Assembly: GCA_003695205.1 (NCBI GenBank)
Contig: RFIO01000216.1
Location: forward strand, 1-8,646
Origin: Deltaproteobacteria bacterium
GTDB taxonomy: Bacteria > Desulfobacterota > Desulfuromonadia > Desulfuromonadales > Geothermobacteraceae
DNA: 8,646 bases
Direction: 5' to 3'
Each line of letters opens with the position of its first letter. Positions within the stretch are counted from its first letter, which is position 1. A program made the position numbers and the translations under genes. Shown here piece after piece: positions 1-6,266 of this stretch. The notes below the pieces were generated by a model, which saw nothing but the letters and a program-made list of their open reading frames with translations, was not told the DNA's origin and searched no databases.

Positions 1-810
1 CTGTTCGGCCGTCAGCAGCCGGAAGCGGACACAGCCCCCCCGGGCCTCGATTTCGTCGGCACGGACCTCGGCACTGGACGACAGGCCGTAGAGCAGGCGC
101 CGGACCCCGTTGGCCACCGGCAGGCTGAGAACCCGTTCGTCATCGGCATTGACCACCGCCGTGCCGCCCGCCGTGAGGGCGGCGAACAGTTCGCCCTTGG
201 CGCGCGCGACCCCGTCGAGACCGCGCAGGGTTTCGAGGTGAGCCGGACCGATATTGGTGATCAGGCCAACCGTCGGCCGGGCAATTTCCGCCAGGCGGGC
301 GATCTCGCCCCTGGCACTCATGCCCATCTCCAGCACCGCCCAGCGATGGGTGTCAGGGCGCAGGCCGAAAAGGGTCAGGGGGACACCGACCAGGTTGTTG
401 AAATTACCGGCCGACTTCAGGCCGGGAGCCGTCCGTTCAAGAATCGCCGCCAGCATCTCCTTGGTAGTGGTCTTGCCACTCGACCCGGTGACCGCCACCA
501 GGGGGCCGCGGTAGCCGCATCGGTGCGCGGCAGCCAGATCGCCCAAAGCCCGCAGAGTATCGGAAACCTGGATGACCGGCACCTTGAGGCCGGCGATCAC
601 CTCTTCGCTCAGGCAGGCGCCGGCGCCGTTCTGCAACGCGCGTAGCAGAAAATCGTGGCCGTCGTACCGGGGCCCGCGCAGGGGGATAAACAGTTCCCCC
701 GCGCGGATGGTGCGGCTGTCGGTCGATACTCCGCTGACGCTCACATCCGCGCTGGCCGGGGTTAACCGCCCGCCGGTAATCTCGGCAATCTGCTGAACGC
801 TCAGGTTCAT
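1..810 (-). CDS. murF: UDP-N-acetylmuramoyl-tripeptide--D-alanyl-D-alanine ligase, C-terminal part cut by the window edge
   Basis: MurF is the cytoplasmic ATP-dependent ligase that adds D-Ala-D-Ala to UDP-MurNAc-tripeptide, the last step of precursor peptide assembly. The first 270 residues are present and the frame is open at position 1; the family is usually about 450-470 residues, so the C-terminal ligase domain lies outside. Seen: an N-terminal domain with STDSR near residues 29-33 and LFIPLRG near 41-47, the ATP P-loop GSSGKT at 109-114 followed by TTK, NFNN at 136-139, LEMGMS at 160-165, NIGPAHLE at 186-193 and AKGELF with the presumed carbamylated lysine K205. The ATG overlaps the murE stop as ATGA (807-810), and GGAG lies about 5 nt upstream inside murE, indicating translational coupling. 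The GSSGKTTTK form and NFNN favour MurF over MurC, MurD or MurE, and the position after murE agrees. Confidence 0.96.
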   Translation of the reverse strand, partial: MNLSVQQIAEITGGRLTPASADVSVSGVSTDSRTIRAGELFIPLRGPRYDGHDFLLRALQNGAGACLSEEVIAGLKVPVIQVSDTLRALGDLAAAHRCGYRGPLVAVTGSSGKTTTKEMLAAILERTAPGLKSAGNFNNLVGVPLTLFGLRPDTHRWAVLEMGMSARGEIARLAEIARPTVGLITNIGPAHLETLRGLDGVARAKGELFAALTAGGTAVVNADDERVLSLPVANGVRRLLYGLSSSAEVRADEIEARGGCVRFRLLTAEQ

Positions 811-2309
811 CTGTTCTCCACTGTCAGGGCAATGGCCCGCCGCACTTCCTCCCGGTCATCGAAGTGCAGGCGTTCACTGCCAATGATCTGGTAGTCCTCA
901 TGCCCCTTGCCGGCCACCAGCAGCAGGTCGCCCTCCTCGAGCAGGGCAACGGCCGTTTCAATGGCACGGCGCCGATCCGGTTCCACCAGGTATCCGGTCT
1001 GCCCCGCTGGCGCAAAGGCCGGACGATCAAGCTTTACAGCCCCGGCGGCCTCGACCCCGGGCAGGATCTCGGTGATGATCGCCTGCGGATCCTCGCTGCG
1101 CGGGTTGTCGGACGTGACCACCACCAGGTCGGCGATACGGGCGGCAACCTCCCCCATCTTCGGGCGCTTGCTGCGGTCCCGGTCACCGCCGCAGCCGAAC
1201 AGGGCCAGCAGCCGACGCGGTTTCAGGTCACGCATCGCTTCCAGCGCCTTTTCCAGGGCATCGCCGGTATGAGCATAATCGACCAGCACCCGTGCGCCAC
1301 CGGGGTGGTCGATCGCCTCGAGGCGGCCGGGAACCGTGGCAACCGCGCCCAGCCCCTCGGCAATAAGCTGCGGGTCGAGCCCGAGGGCGACACCCGTGGC
1401 GGCCGCGCAGCAGAGATTGGCCAGGTTAAAGCGCCCCAGCAGCGGCGAATCGATCTCGATGCGCCCGACCGGTGATTCGAGCACGGCGCGAATACCGGCA
1501 ACCCCGAGTTCGGCCTCGACGATGCGTACCACCGCCTCCTGGTCCTGGCCGCAGGTTATGGCGTCGGGGCGTTCCTGGGCCAGCCGCAGGCCCCAGGGAT
1601 CATCGATATTGATCACCGCCTGTTTCGCGCCGCTCTTCCGGTCAAAAAGCAGCCGCTTGGCGGCAAAGTAGCTCTCCATCTCCCGGTGGTAGTCGAGATG
1701 TTCCGGGGTCAGGTTGGTAAACAGTCCGACATCGAAGGCGACTCCGGCGACCCGCTGCTGGGCCAGGGCATGGGAGGAGACCTCCATGACCAGGGCCGAA
1801 CACCCCTGCTGTCTGAAGCCGGCGGCCAGCTGCTGCAGGTCGACCGACTCGGGGGTGGTATTGGGTGCCGGGCGCACATCCGGGCCGAAACGATAGGCGA
1901 CGGTACCGATGACCGCAACGTGCTTTCCTGCCCGAGCCAGCAGGCTTTCCAACAGGTAGCTGACCGTGGTCTTGCCGTTGGTCCCCGTGATACCGGCCAC
2001 CAGCATCGATTCGGTCGGGCAACCATGAAAACGCGCCGCCAGTTCAGCCATGGCGGCGCGCGGGTCGTCAGCGGTCAGGACGGCGACGCCCGTACAGGTC
2101 CCGGCGTCTTCGCACAGGACCGCGACTGCGCCTGCGGCAATGGCTTCGGGGATGAACCGGTGGCCGTCAAAATGCTCGCCACGCAGGGCACAGAAGAGGC
2201 TGCCCGCCACAACCCGGCGCGAGTCGTAGCAGATCCCGGTGATCTCGATGTCCGGATCGCCGTTGACCGTCAACCGGTCGATTCCCGCTGTCAGCTCAGC
2301 CAGTTTCAC
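807..2309 (-). CDS. murE: UDP-N-acetylmuramoyl-L-alanyl-D-glutamate--2,6-diaminopimelate ligase
   Basis: MurE adds the third residue to the peptidoglycan stem peptide in the cytoplasm, using ATP. The product is 500 residues, normal for the family. Seen: an N-terminal UDP-binding domain with CYDSRRV at 27-33, the P-loop GITGTNGKTT at 106-115, NTTPES at 150-155, EVSSHAL at 176-182, AAKRLLF with presumed carbamylated K218, DYAHT at 344-348, DNPR at 401-404 and GKGHE at 467-471. DNPR is the known signature for meso-diaminopimelate rather than lysine, so a DAP-type wall is inferred. The start codon is GTG (2309-2307), supported by GAGAGG about 6 nt upstream; it lies 14 nt after the ftsI stop. The stop overlaps the murF start by 4 nt. 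Confidence 0.97.
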   Translation of the reverse strand: MKLAELTAGIDRLTVNGDPDIEITGICYDSRRVVAGSLFCALRGEHFDGHRFIPEAIAAGAVAVLCEDAGTCTGVAVLTADDPRAAMAELAARFHGCPTESMLVAGITGTNGKTTVSYLLESLLARAGKHVAVIGTVAYRFGPDVRPAPNTTPESVDLQQLAAGFRQQGCSALVMEVSSHALAQQRVAGVAFDVGLFTNLTPEHLDYHREMESYFAAKRLLFDRKSGAKQAVINIDDPWGLRLAQERPDAITCGQDQEAVVRIVEAELGVAGIRAVLESPVGRIEIDSPLLGRFNLANLCCAAATGVALGLDPQLIAEGLGAVATVPGRLEAIDHPGGARVLVDYAHTGDALEKALEAMRDLKPRRLLALFGCGGDRDRSKRPKMGEVAARIADLVVVTSDNPRSEDPQAIITEILPGVEAAGAVKLDRPAFAPAGQTGYLVEPDRRRAIETAVALLEEGDLLLVAGKGHEDYQIIGSERLHFDDREEVRRAIALTVENR

Positions 2310-2323
2310 CCAAAACCTCTCTG

Positions 2324-4303
2324 CTAGATGTTGCCTGCCATCGGCTGCGCCAGCCGTACCCAGATTTCGCTGTCGAGCGGTATGCTGCGCCCGGCCGCCG
2401 GAAACTGCTCCACCACCCGGCCGCTTCCCTTCAGACGCAGGTTCAGGCCGGTTCTTTCCATGGTCTGCAGCACCTGGCGATAGCTCATGCCGACCAGGTC
2501 GGGCATGCGCGGCCCCTTGCCGCCCCGGGCCGATACCGTCGCCGCCGGGACCGAAGGCAAATCGCGCCGTACCAGTTTGGGCAATGCGCGCAGGCTCTTT
2601 TCCCGCACGGGCTGCCGGGGCGCCACCTTCAGCTGCGCCAGCGCCTGGCTGGCGATGCGCGAGAAGACCGGCGCCGCGACCAGGCCGCCGTAGGCCTTGC
2701 CCCGAGGTTCATCAATCAGTACCAGGATCACCAGCCTTGGCCGGTCGGCCGGTACAAAGCCGACAAAGCTCGAGACGTAGCGGTCGACGGCGTAGCCGCC
2801 GGTCACCGGGTCGGCCTTCTGGGCGGTACCGGTCTTGCCCGCCACGCGGAAGCCGGGGACCGCGGCCAGGGTGCCTGTGCCGCCCTTTTCTACCGCCATT
2901 TCAAGCATACGGGTCACCTCACGGGCCGTCGCCTCGGAAATCACCCGCCGGACAATGGTCGGACTGTTGCTGCGCACCACCTGCCCGTAGCCGTCAACCA
3001 CCTGTTGGACGAGGTAGGGCCGCATCAGGTAGCCGCCGTTGGCGATCGCCGCCATCGCCGTGGTGAGCTGCAGGGCGGTGGTGCTCACACCCTGGCCGAA
3101 GGCGATGGCCGCCAGGTCAACTTCAAACCAGTCTTCCGGCGGCCGCAGCAGTCCCCCCGCTTCTCCCGGCAGTTCGATGCCGGTACGCTGACCGAAACCG
3201 AAATCGCGCAGGCCGCGGTACAGCCTTTGGCGCTCCAGCTTCTTGGCAATTTTGGCCGATCCGATATTGGAGCTGTGCTTGAGAACCTCCCCGATACTCA
3301 GGCGTCCGTAGGGATGGTGGTCATGAATCACCTTGCCCCCGACCGAGTAGCGGCCCTTTTCGCAGTCGATGCGCTCGGTCGGCGTGATCACCTTCTGTTC
3401 CAGCGCCGAAGCGATCAGGAACGCCTTCAGGGTCGAGCCCGGCTCAAAACTGTCGGTTATTGCCCGGTTGCGGAAATTGGCCGGTCCGAACTTGTTAAAG
3501 GCGTTCGGGTTGAAATCGGGCTGGTTTGCCATGGCCAGCACCGCGCCCGTCTGCGGATCAAGGACGACGACCGTCCCGGCCTTCGCCTTGACTGACCTTA
3601 CCGCCGCCTCCAGCTCCTTTTCGGCGATATACTGAATGTTCTTGTCGAGGGTCAGGTGCAGGGACGAGCCGTTGCGCGCTCCACTGACCACCCCCTCACC
3701 GGTCCCCAGACCGCGCCCCTTGCGATCGCGCGCCATGACCAGATAGCCCCCCTCGCCCAGGATATCGCTGTCCCAGGCCAGCTCCAGCCCCTCGAGCCCG
3801 TGCGGATCGAGACCGGTAAATCCGAGTACCTGCGCCCCCAGTGAGCCATTGGGGTAGTAACGCTTGTGCTCCTTGATGAAATGAACCCCGCCCAGCCCCA
3901 GGCTGCGCACCCTGCGGCTTTCGATGGGCGAAACCTGGCGCTTGAGCCAGACGAAGCTGCGCCGGCTGCGCATCTTGGCGCGCAGGTCCTTTTCGCGCAT
4001 GCCCACCAGGGGGGCAAGCTGACGCGCCGTCGCCTCGGCATCCTTGACCTGCCGCGGGTTGATATAGATGGAATCAACCTCGATGCTCAGGGCCAGCTCC
4101 TCTCCGTTGCGGTCATAGATGGTGCCCCGTCGGGGTGTAAGCGGGATCACCTTCTGGTGCTGATTCTCAGCCCGCTTCAGCCACTGGTCCCGGCAATGCA
4201 CCTGAAGAAACCAGGCGCGGCCGGCAACGGCGGCGAAGGCCAGGATGAACAGCAGCCCGAAAACCCGGATGCGCCAGTGTTTCCCCTGCGCGGGTGCGGC
4301 CAT
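2324..4303 (-). CDS. ftsI: Septal peptidoglycan transpeptidase (class B penicillin-binding protein) with a C-terminal PASTA domain
   Basis: FtsI (PBP3) is the division-specific DD-transpeptidase that cross-links septal peptidoglycan in the periplasm and works with FtsW and FtsQLB. The product has 659 residues. Seen in order: a short basic cytoplasmic tail, one membrane segment at about 13-34, the class B dimerisation-domain motif RGTIYDRNG at 59-67, and a transpeptidase domain from about 215 to 555 with all three active-site motifs: STLK with nucleophile S290, SSN at 344-346 and KTGT at 490-493. A basic, proline-containing linker (about 557-597) leads to one PASTA domain (about 598-652, beginning MPDLVGMSYRQV). 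E. coli FtsI lacks PASTA; the domain is typical of Firmicutes PBPs such as SpoVD and is, to my knowledge, also found in Geobacter-like FtsI. The ATG shares one base with the ftsL stop (TGATG at 4305-4301) and no clear Shine-Dalgarno is visible, so coupled translation is likely. The stop is TAG. Confidence 0.95.
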   Translation of the reverse strand: MAAPAQGKHWRIRVFGLLFILAFAAVAGRAWFLQVHCRDQWLKRAENQHQKVIPLTPRRGTIYDRNGEELALSIEVDSIYINPRQVKDAEATARQLAPLVGMREKDLRAKMRSRRSFVWLKRQVSPIESRRVRSLGLGGVHFIKEHKRYYPNGSLGAQVLGFTGLDPHGLEGLELAWDSDILGEGGYLVMARDRKGRGLGTGEGVVSGARNGSSLHLTLDKNIQYIAEKELEAAVRSVKAKAGTVVVLDPQTGAVLAMANQPDFNPNAFNKFGPANFRNRAITDSFEPGSTLKAFLIASALEQKVITPTERIDCEKGRYSVGGKVIHDHHPYGRLSIGEVLKHSSNIGSAKIAKKLERQRLYRGLRDFGFGQRTGIELPGEAGGLLRPPEDWFEVDLAAIAFGQGVSTTALQLTTAMAAIANGGYLMRPYLVQQVVDGYGQVVRSNSPTIVRRVISEATAREVTRMLEMAVEKGGTGTLAAVPGFRVAGKTGTAQKADPVTGGYAVDRYVSSFVGFVPADRPRLVILVLIDEPRGKAYGGLVAAPVFSRIASQALAQLKVAPRQPVREKSLRALPKLVRRDLPSVPAATVSARGGKGPRMPDLVGMSYRQVLQTMERTGLNLRLKGSGRVVEQFPAAGRSIPLDSEIWVRLAQPMAGNI

Positions 4304-4623
4304 CAGCGACGTACCGGAACAATCTGACGCGGCGTCGGGAATTCGAGTTTCAGTTGCTTGCGGGCCAGGGCCTCGATGCGGTCAGGCCGGCTCAGGCTGG
4401 CCACTTCCAGTTTCAGCTGACGTGACTGGGCCTGGAGTTTGCGCAAATCGCCTTCGAGGCGACCGATGTCGTAGTCGAGACCGACCACCTGCAGACGGGT
4501 CCAGACAAAGAAGAGGGCGACGACCAGAACGAGCCCGAGAAAGACAAACAGGGGCAGCATCCCCGGGCGTTCCAGGGTCAGACCGCTGATTCTGGGTATC
4601 GGTCGGGTGAGTTGCTCTGCCAT
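4303..4623 (-). CDS. ftsL: Cell division protein FtsL
   Basis: FtsL is a small bitopic membrane protein of the divisome which, in a complex with FtsB and FtsQ, activates FtsWI septal synthesis. The product is 106 residues: a cytoplasmic N-terminus of about 21 residues, one hydrophobic membrane segment at about 22-41, then a heptad-like charged/leucine coiled coil at about 48-78 and a conserved-looking tail (RIEALARKQLKLEFP, about 82-96). Size, topology and place between rsmH and ftsI identify it, since FtsL sequences are poorly conserved. A longer reading from 4686 would overlap the end of rsmH. The ATG at 4623 is preferred because GGGGAGGG sits 4 nt before it, in the 19-nt gap after the rsmH stop. 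The stop overlaps the ftsI start by one base. Confidence 0.88.
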   Translation of the reverse strand: MAEQLTRPIPRISGLTLERPGMLPLFVFLGLVLVVALFFVWTRLQVVGLDYDIGRLEGDLRKLQAQSRQLKLEVASLSRPDRIEALARKQLKLEFPTPRQIVPVRR

Positions 4624-4627
4624 ACAT

Positions 4628-4635
4628 CCCTCCCC
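4628..4635 (-). promoter_or_regulatory. Ribosome binding site of ftsL
   Basis: The coding strand reads GGGGAGGG, ending 4 nt before the ATG at 4623 and lying wholly in the short gap after the rsmH stop codon. It is the strongest Shine-Dalgarno in the dcw part of the window and decides the ftsL start over the upstream in-frame codon at 4686. Confidence 0.75.
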
Positions 4636-4642
4636 GGCGGGC

Positions 4643-5587
4643 TCAGCCCCGCCGTTCGACAGCCCGCAGCACGGCGCTGCGGGCACGTGCGTTATTCGCG
4701 ATTTCAGTCTCCGTGGCCCGCCATGCCTTGCGGGTCAACAGGTTCACTTCAGGCTCCCGGCCGCACTGGCAGACCGGGAGACGCGGTGGACAGATGCAGC
4801 CGCGGGCGGCATCCCGGAACAGCTGCTTGACGATCCGGTCCTCCAGGGAATGGAAGCTGATCACCGCCAGTCGACCGCCCGGCTTCAGGTAACGGATTCC
4901 GGCTTCAACCCCCTGCCTGACCTGCTCCAGTTCGCCGTTGACGGCGATGCGCAGGGCCTGAAACACCCGGGTGGCCGGATGGATACGCCGGGAATCGCGC
5001 GAGGCCGGAACCACGGCCGCCACCAGCTCGGCCAGTTGCGCCGTCGTCGTGATCGGCTCCTCGTCGCGTCGCTCCACGATCCTGCGGGCGATGCGACGGG
5101 CAAATCGCTCCTCGCCGTAATCCCTGAAGACGCGCGCCAGCTCGCCAGCATCGAGACGCGCCACCAGCTCGGCCGCCGACTCCCCTTCCCCCGGGTTCAT
5201 GCGCATGTCCAGCGGGCCGTCCAGCCGAAACGAGAAGCCCCGACCCGCGGTGTCGAGCTGATGGGACGAAACCCCCAGGTCGAGAAGCATGCCGTCGAGA
5301 CCGTCAATCCCGAGACCTTCGAGCACCCGGGGAAAATCCGCGAAAGCGCTTCGCACCAGGATGGCCCGCTCGCCGAAGGGCCTGAGCCGCTCAGCCGCGG
5401 CCGCAAGGGCCTCGGGATCCCGGTCAAGACCGATCAGGCGCCCATCCGGGGCACTCGCCTCCAGCACAAGGGCGGCGTGTCCGCCACCGCCGACCGTGCC
5501 GTCGAGATAGACCCCGCCCGACTGCGGCCTGAGCAGCTGAAGAACCTGCTCGGGCATGACCGGGCGATGGGCAAAGTCCACCGTCAT
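4643..5587 (-). CDS. rsmH: 16S rRNA (cytosine(1402)-N(4))-methyltransferase
   Basis: RsmH (formerly MraW) uses S-adenosylmethionine to N4-methylate C1402 of 16S rRNA in the ribosomal P site. It is a conserved second gene of dcw clusters. The product is 314 residues, normal for the family. Seen: YLDGTVGGGGH at 27-37 (SAM-binding loop), LIGLDRDP at 51-58, MLLDLGVSS at 100-108, GFSFR at 117-121 with LDMRMN at 126-131, RIHPATRVFQALRI at 201-214, the C-terminal catalytic region ISFHSLEDRIVK at 243-254, and a four-cysteine patch CICPPRLPVCQC at 264-275. The chosen ATG (5587) places AHRPVM at residues 6-11, as in homologues. A start at 5653 would add 22 residues overlapping mraZ and is unlikely. Only 4 nt separate it from the mraZ stop and no good Shine-Dalgarno is visible, so translation is probably coupled to mraZ. 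Confidence 0.96.
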   Translation of the reverse strand: MTVDFAHRPVMPEQVLQLLRPQSGGVYLDGTVGGGGHAALVLEASAPDGRLIGLDRDPEALAAAAERLRPFGERAILVRSAFADFPRVLEGLGIDGLDGMLLDLGVSSHQLDTAGRGFSFRLDGPLDMRMNPGEGESAAELVARLDAGELARVFRDYGEERFARRIARRIVERRDEEPITTTAQLAELVAAVVPASRDSRRIHPATRVFQALRIAVNGELEQVRQGVEAGIRYLKPGGRLAVISFHSLEDRIVKQLFRDAARGCICPPRLPVCQCGREPEVNLLTRKAWRATETEIANNARARSAVLRAVERRG

Positions 5588-5591
5588 CGAA

Positions 5592-6047
5592 TCAAAGACC
5601 GATGTTGAACCGGGCCTGCGGGTTCTGGCGGAGTCGCTCCTGGGCCTGGGCACGCGCGTCGGCGTGCTGCTGACGGGTCATGATCCGGATCTTGTTGTTG
5701 ACGCCGATGGCCACGAATTCGCGCGCCTCCCCCACCAGGCCGGCATGTTCCCGCAGGGACGGCGGCAACAGCACCCGCCCCTGCTTGTCAAAATTGCATT
5801 CCACCGCCGGCGAGACGGTGGTCAGATAGAGGTCTTCCTTGAACTGCCCCGGCTCCAGGGCCTCGATCTTCTCGACAATCTGGTTCCACAGGGGGACCGG
5901 GTAGCAGTCGAGACCGCCATCCCCTTCGGTCACAACCAGCCGGTCATCGTCGTAGACGCGCTGCAGCTCTTCCCGGAACCGGGCCGGGATGCTGGCACGC
6001 CCCTTGACGTCGAGGCTGTTGTAGAATTTCCCCCTGAAATTGACCAC
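5592..6047 (-). CDS. mraZ: Transcriptional regulator MraZ
   Basis: MraZ is an AbrB/SpoVT-fold DNA-binding protein that forms a ring and regulates the promoter of its own dcw cluster. The product is 151 residues and has the expected two copies of the motif D-x-x-G-R-x-x-x-P-x-x-x-R: DVKGRASIPARFR at 13-25 and DKQGRVLLPPSLR at 88-99. The N-terminus VVNFRGKFYN matches the usual M-FRG start of the family. I chose GTG at 6047 (AAAGGGA lies about 9 nt upstream) over the in-frame GTG at 6080. The inferred transcription start lies near 6085, so the upstream codon would have almost no leader and no ribosome binding site, and it falls in a presumed MraZ box. First gene of the operon, followed 4 nt later by rsmH. 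Confidence 0.93.
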   Translation of the reverse strand: MVNFRGKFYNSLDVKGRASIPARFREELQRVYDDDRLVVTEGDGGLDCYPVPLWNQIVEKIEALEPGQFKEDLYLTTVSPAVECNFDKQGRVLLPPSLREHAGLVGEAREFVAIGVNNKIRIMTRQQHADARAQAQERLRQNPQARFNIGL

Positions 6048-6056
6048 GGCAGCTTG

Positions 6057-6080
6057 TCCCTTTTTGACACCTTTCCCCAC
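6057..6080 (-). promoter_or_regulatory. mraZ box: Probable MraZ operator in the mraZ leader
   Basis: The coding strand carries two adjacent decamers, GTGGGGAAAG (6080-6071) and GTGTCAAAAA (6070-6061), followed by GGGA. MraZ of E. coli is known to bind TGGGN direct repeats spaced by 5 nt, that is a 10-bp period, near its promoter. Here the first unit matches TGGGG fully (6079-6075) and the second, 10 bp on, is degenerate (TGTCA). The place just after the inferred transcription start fits autoregulation. That only one unit is a good match lowers confidence. Confidence 0.5.
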
Positions 6081-6120
6081 TCTTGCTCGAAATATTACTG
6101 GCCGGCCCAGGGGGTGTCAA
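6064..6120. repeat. 8-bp inverted repeat bracketing the mraZ core promoter
   Basis: TTGACACC at 6064-6071 (plus strand) and its exact reverse complement GGTGTCAA at 6113-6120 lie at the two ends of the core promoter. On the coding strand one arm contains the -35 box and the other lies in the leader, within the degenerate second MraZ-box decamer. Arm centres are 49 bp apart. It is seen directly; any role is inference and chance is possible. Confidence 0.4.
6092..6120 (-). promoter_or_regulatory. Sigma70-type promoter of the mraZ operon
   Basis: On the minus strand a perfect -35 TTGACA (6120-6115) is followed by a 17-nt spacer and -10 TAATAT (6097-6092, 4 of 6 consensus bases). Transcription would start near 6085, giving a leader of about 38 nt before the GTG at 6047. 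The DNA just upstream of the -35 (6121-6145) is AT-rich in an otherwise GC-rich window and could act as an UP element. The position fits the expected Pmra promoter driving the dcw cluster. Inferred from sequence only. Confidence 0.75.
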
Positions 6121-6121
6121 G

Positions 6122-6137
6122 GAAATTTCACAATTTC
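6122..6137. repeat. 16-bp hyphenated palindrome next to the mraZ -35 box
   Basis: GAAATT, a 4-nt spacer TCAC, then AATTTC form a perfect 6-bp inverted repeat one base upstream of the -35 hexamer (6115-6120). It may be an operator for a dimeric regulator or simply part of an AT-rich UP-like element. No known regulator consensus was recognised. Confidence 0.45.
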
Positions 6138-6217
6138 TTAAGGGTTTAGCTGGCCGCGGCAGGGGACCGGTCGGACGTCGACACAAGCCGAATCGGCAAC
6201 TGAAATCGGAGCGGGTT
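6138..6217. other. Remaining mraZ upstream region, no gene seen
   Basis: Between the promoter-proximal palindrome and the GTGG repeat cluster no plausible reading frame is seen. The only structure noted is a near-perfect palindrome GCCGA-A-TCGGC at 6187-6197, which is too tight to form an RNA hairpin. No convincing rho-independent terminator follows the CNNM-family gene, so some read-through into the dcw operon is possible. Confidence 0.4.
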
Positions 6218-6257
6218 GTGGCAAAGGGTGGGGAAACCGATACAACCGGTGGGAAAC
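6218..6257 (+). repeat. Cluster of three GTGG(N)AAA-type repeats upstream of the mraZ promoter
   Basis: On the plus strand, GTGGCAAAG starts at 6218, GTGGGGAAA at 6228 and GTGGGAAAC at 6249, with spacings of 10 and 21 bp, close to whole helical turns. The middle copy is the same nonamer as the unit in the mraZ leader (6080-6072, minus strand), in opposite orientation. These resemble the TGGGN units of MraZ operators. The cluster lies about 100 bp upstream of the -35 box, just past the stop of the CNNM-family gene. It could be a distal MraZ site; function is inferred. Confidence 0.45.
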
Positions 6258-6266
6258 AGGGGGATT

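Noticed and set aside
2239..3066. A 275-codon plus-strand open frame rich in Pro, Arg and Ser opposite ftsI
   Set aside because: It spans the ftsI-murE junction antisense to both, has low-complexity composition and no recognisable domain.
4624..4686. Longer FtsL starting at 4686 (127 residues)
   Set aside because: The extra N-terminus (rich in Gly, Cys and Pro) overlaps the end of rsmH, while the ATG at 4623 has a strong ribosome site in the gap.
4607..5608. A 333-codon plus-strand open frame opposite rsmH
   Set aside because: Antisense to a well-conserved RsmH; the composition is Arg/Pro/Gly-rich without domains, as expected for a GC-rich shadow frame.
5588..5653. Longer RsmH starting at 5653 (336 residues)
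   Set aside because: The extra 22 residues are Arg/Ser/Pro-rich, overlap the mraZ 3' end and have no counterpart in the known RsmH N-terminus.
6236..6250. ACCG-7 nt-CGGT as a terminator after the CNNM-family gene
   Set aside because: The stem is only 4 bp and the T tract is short and interrupted, so it is not convincing as a rho-independent terminator.
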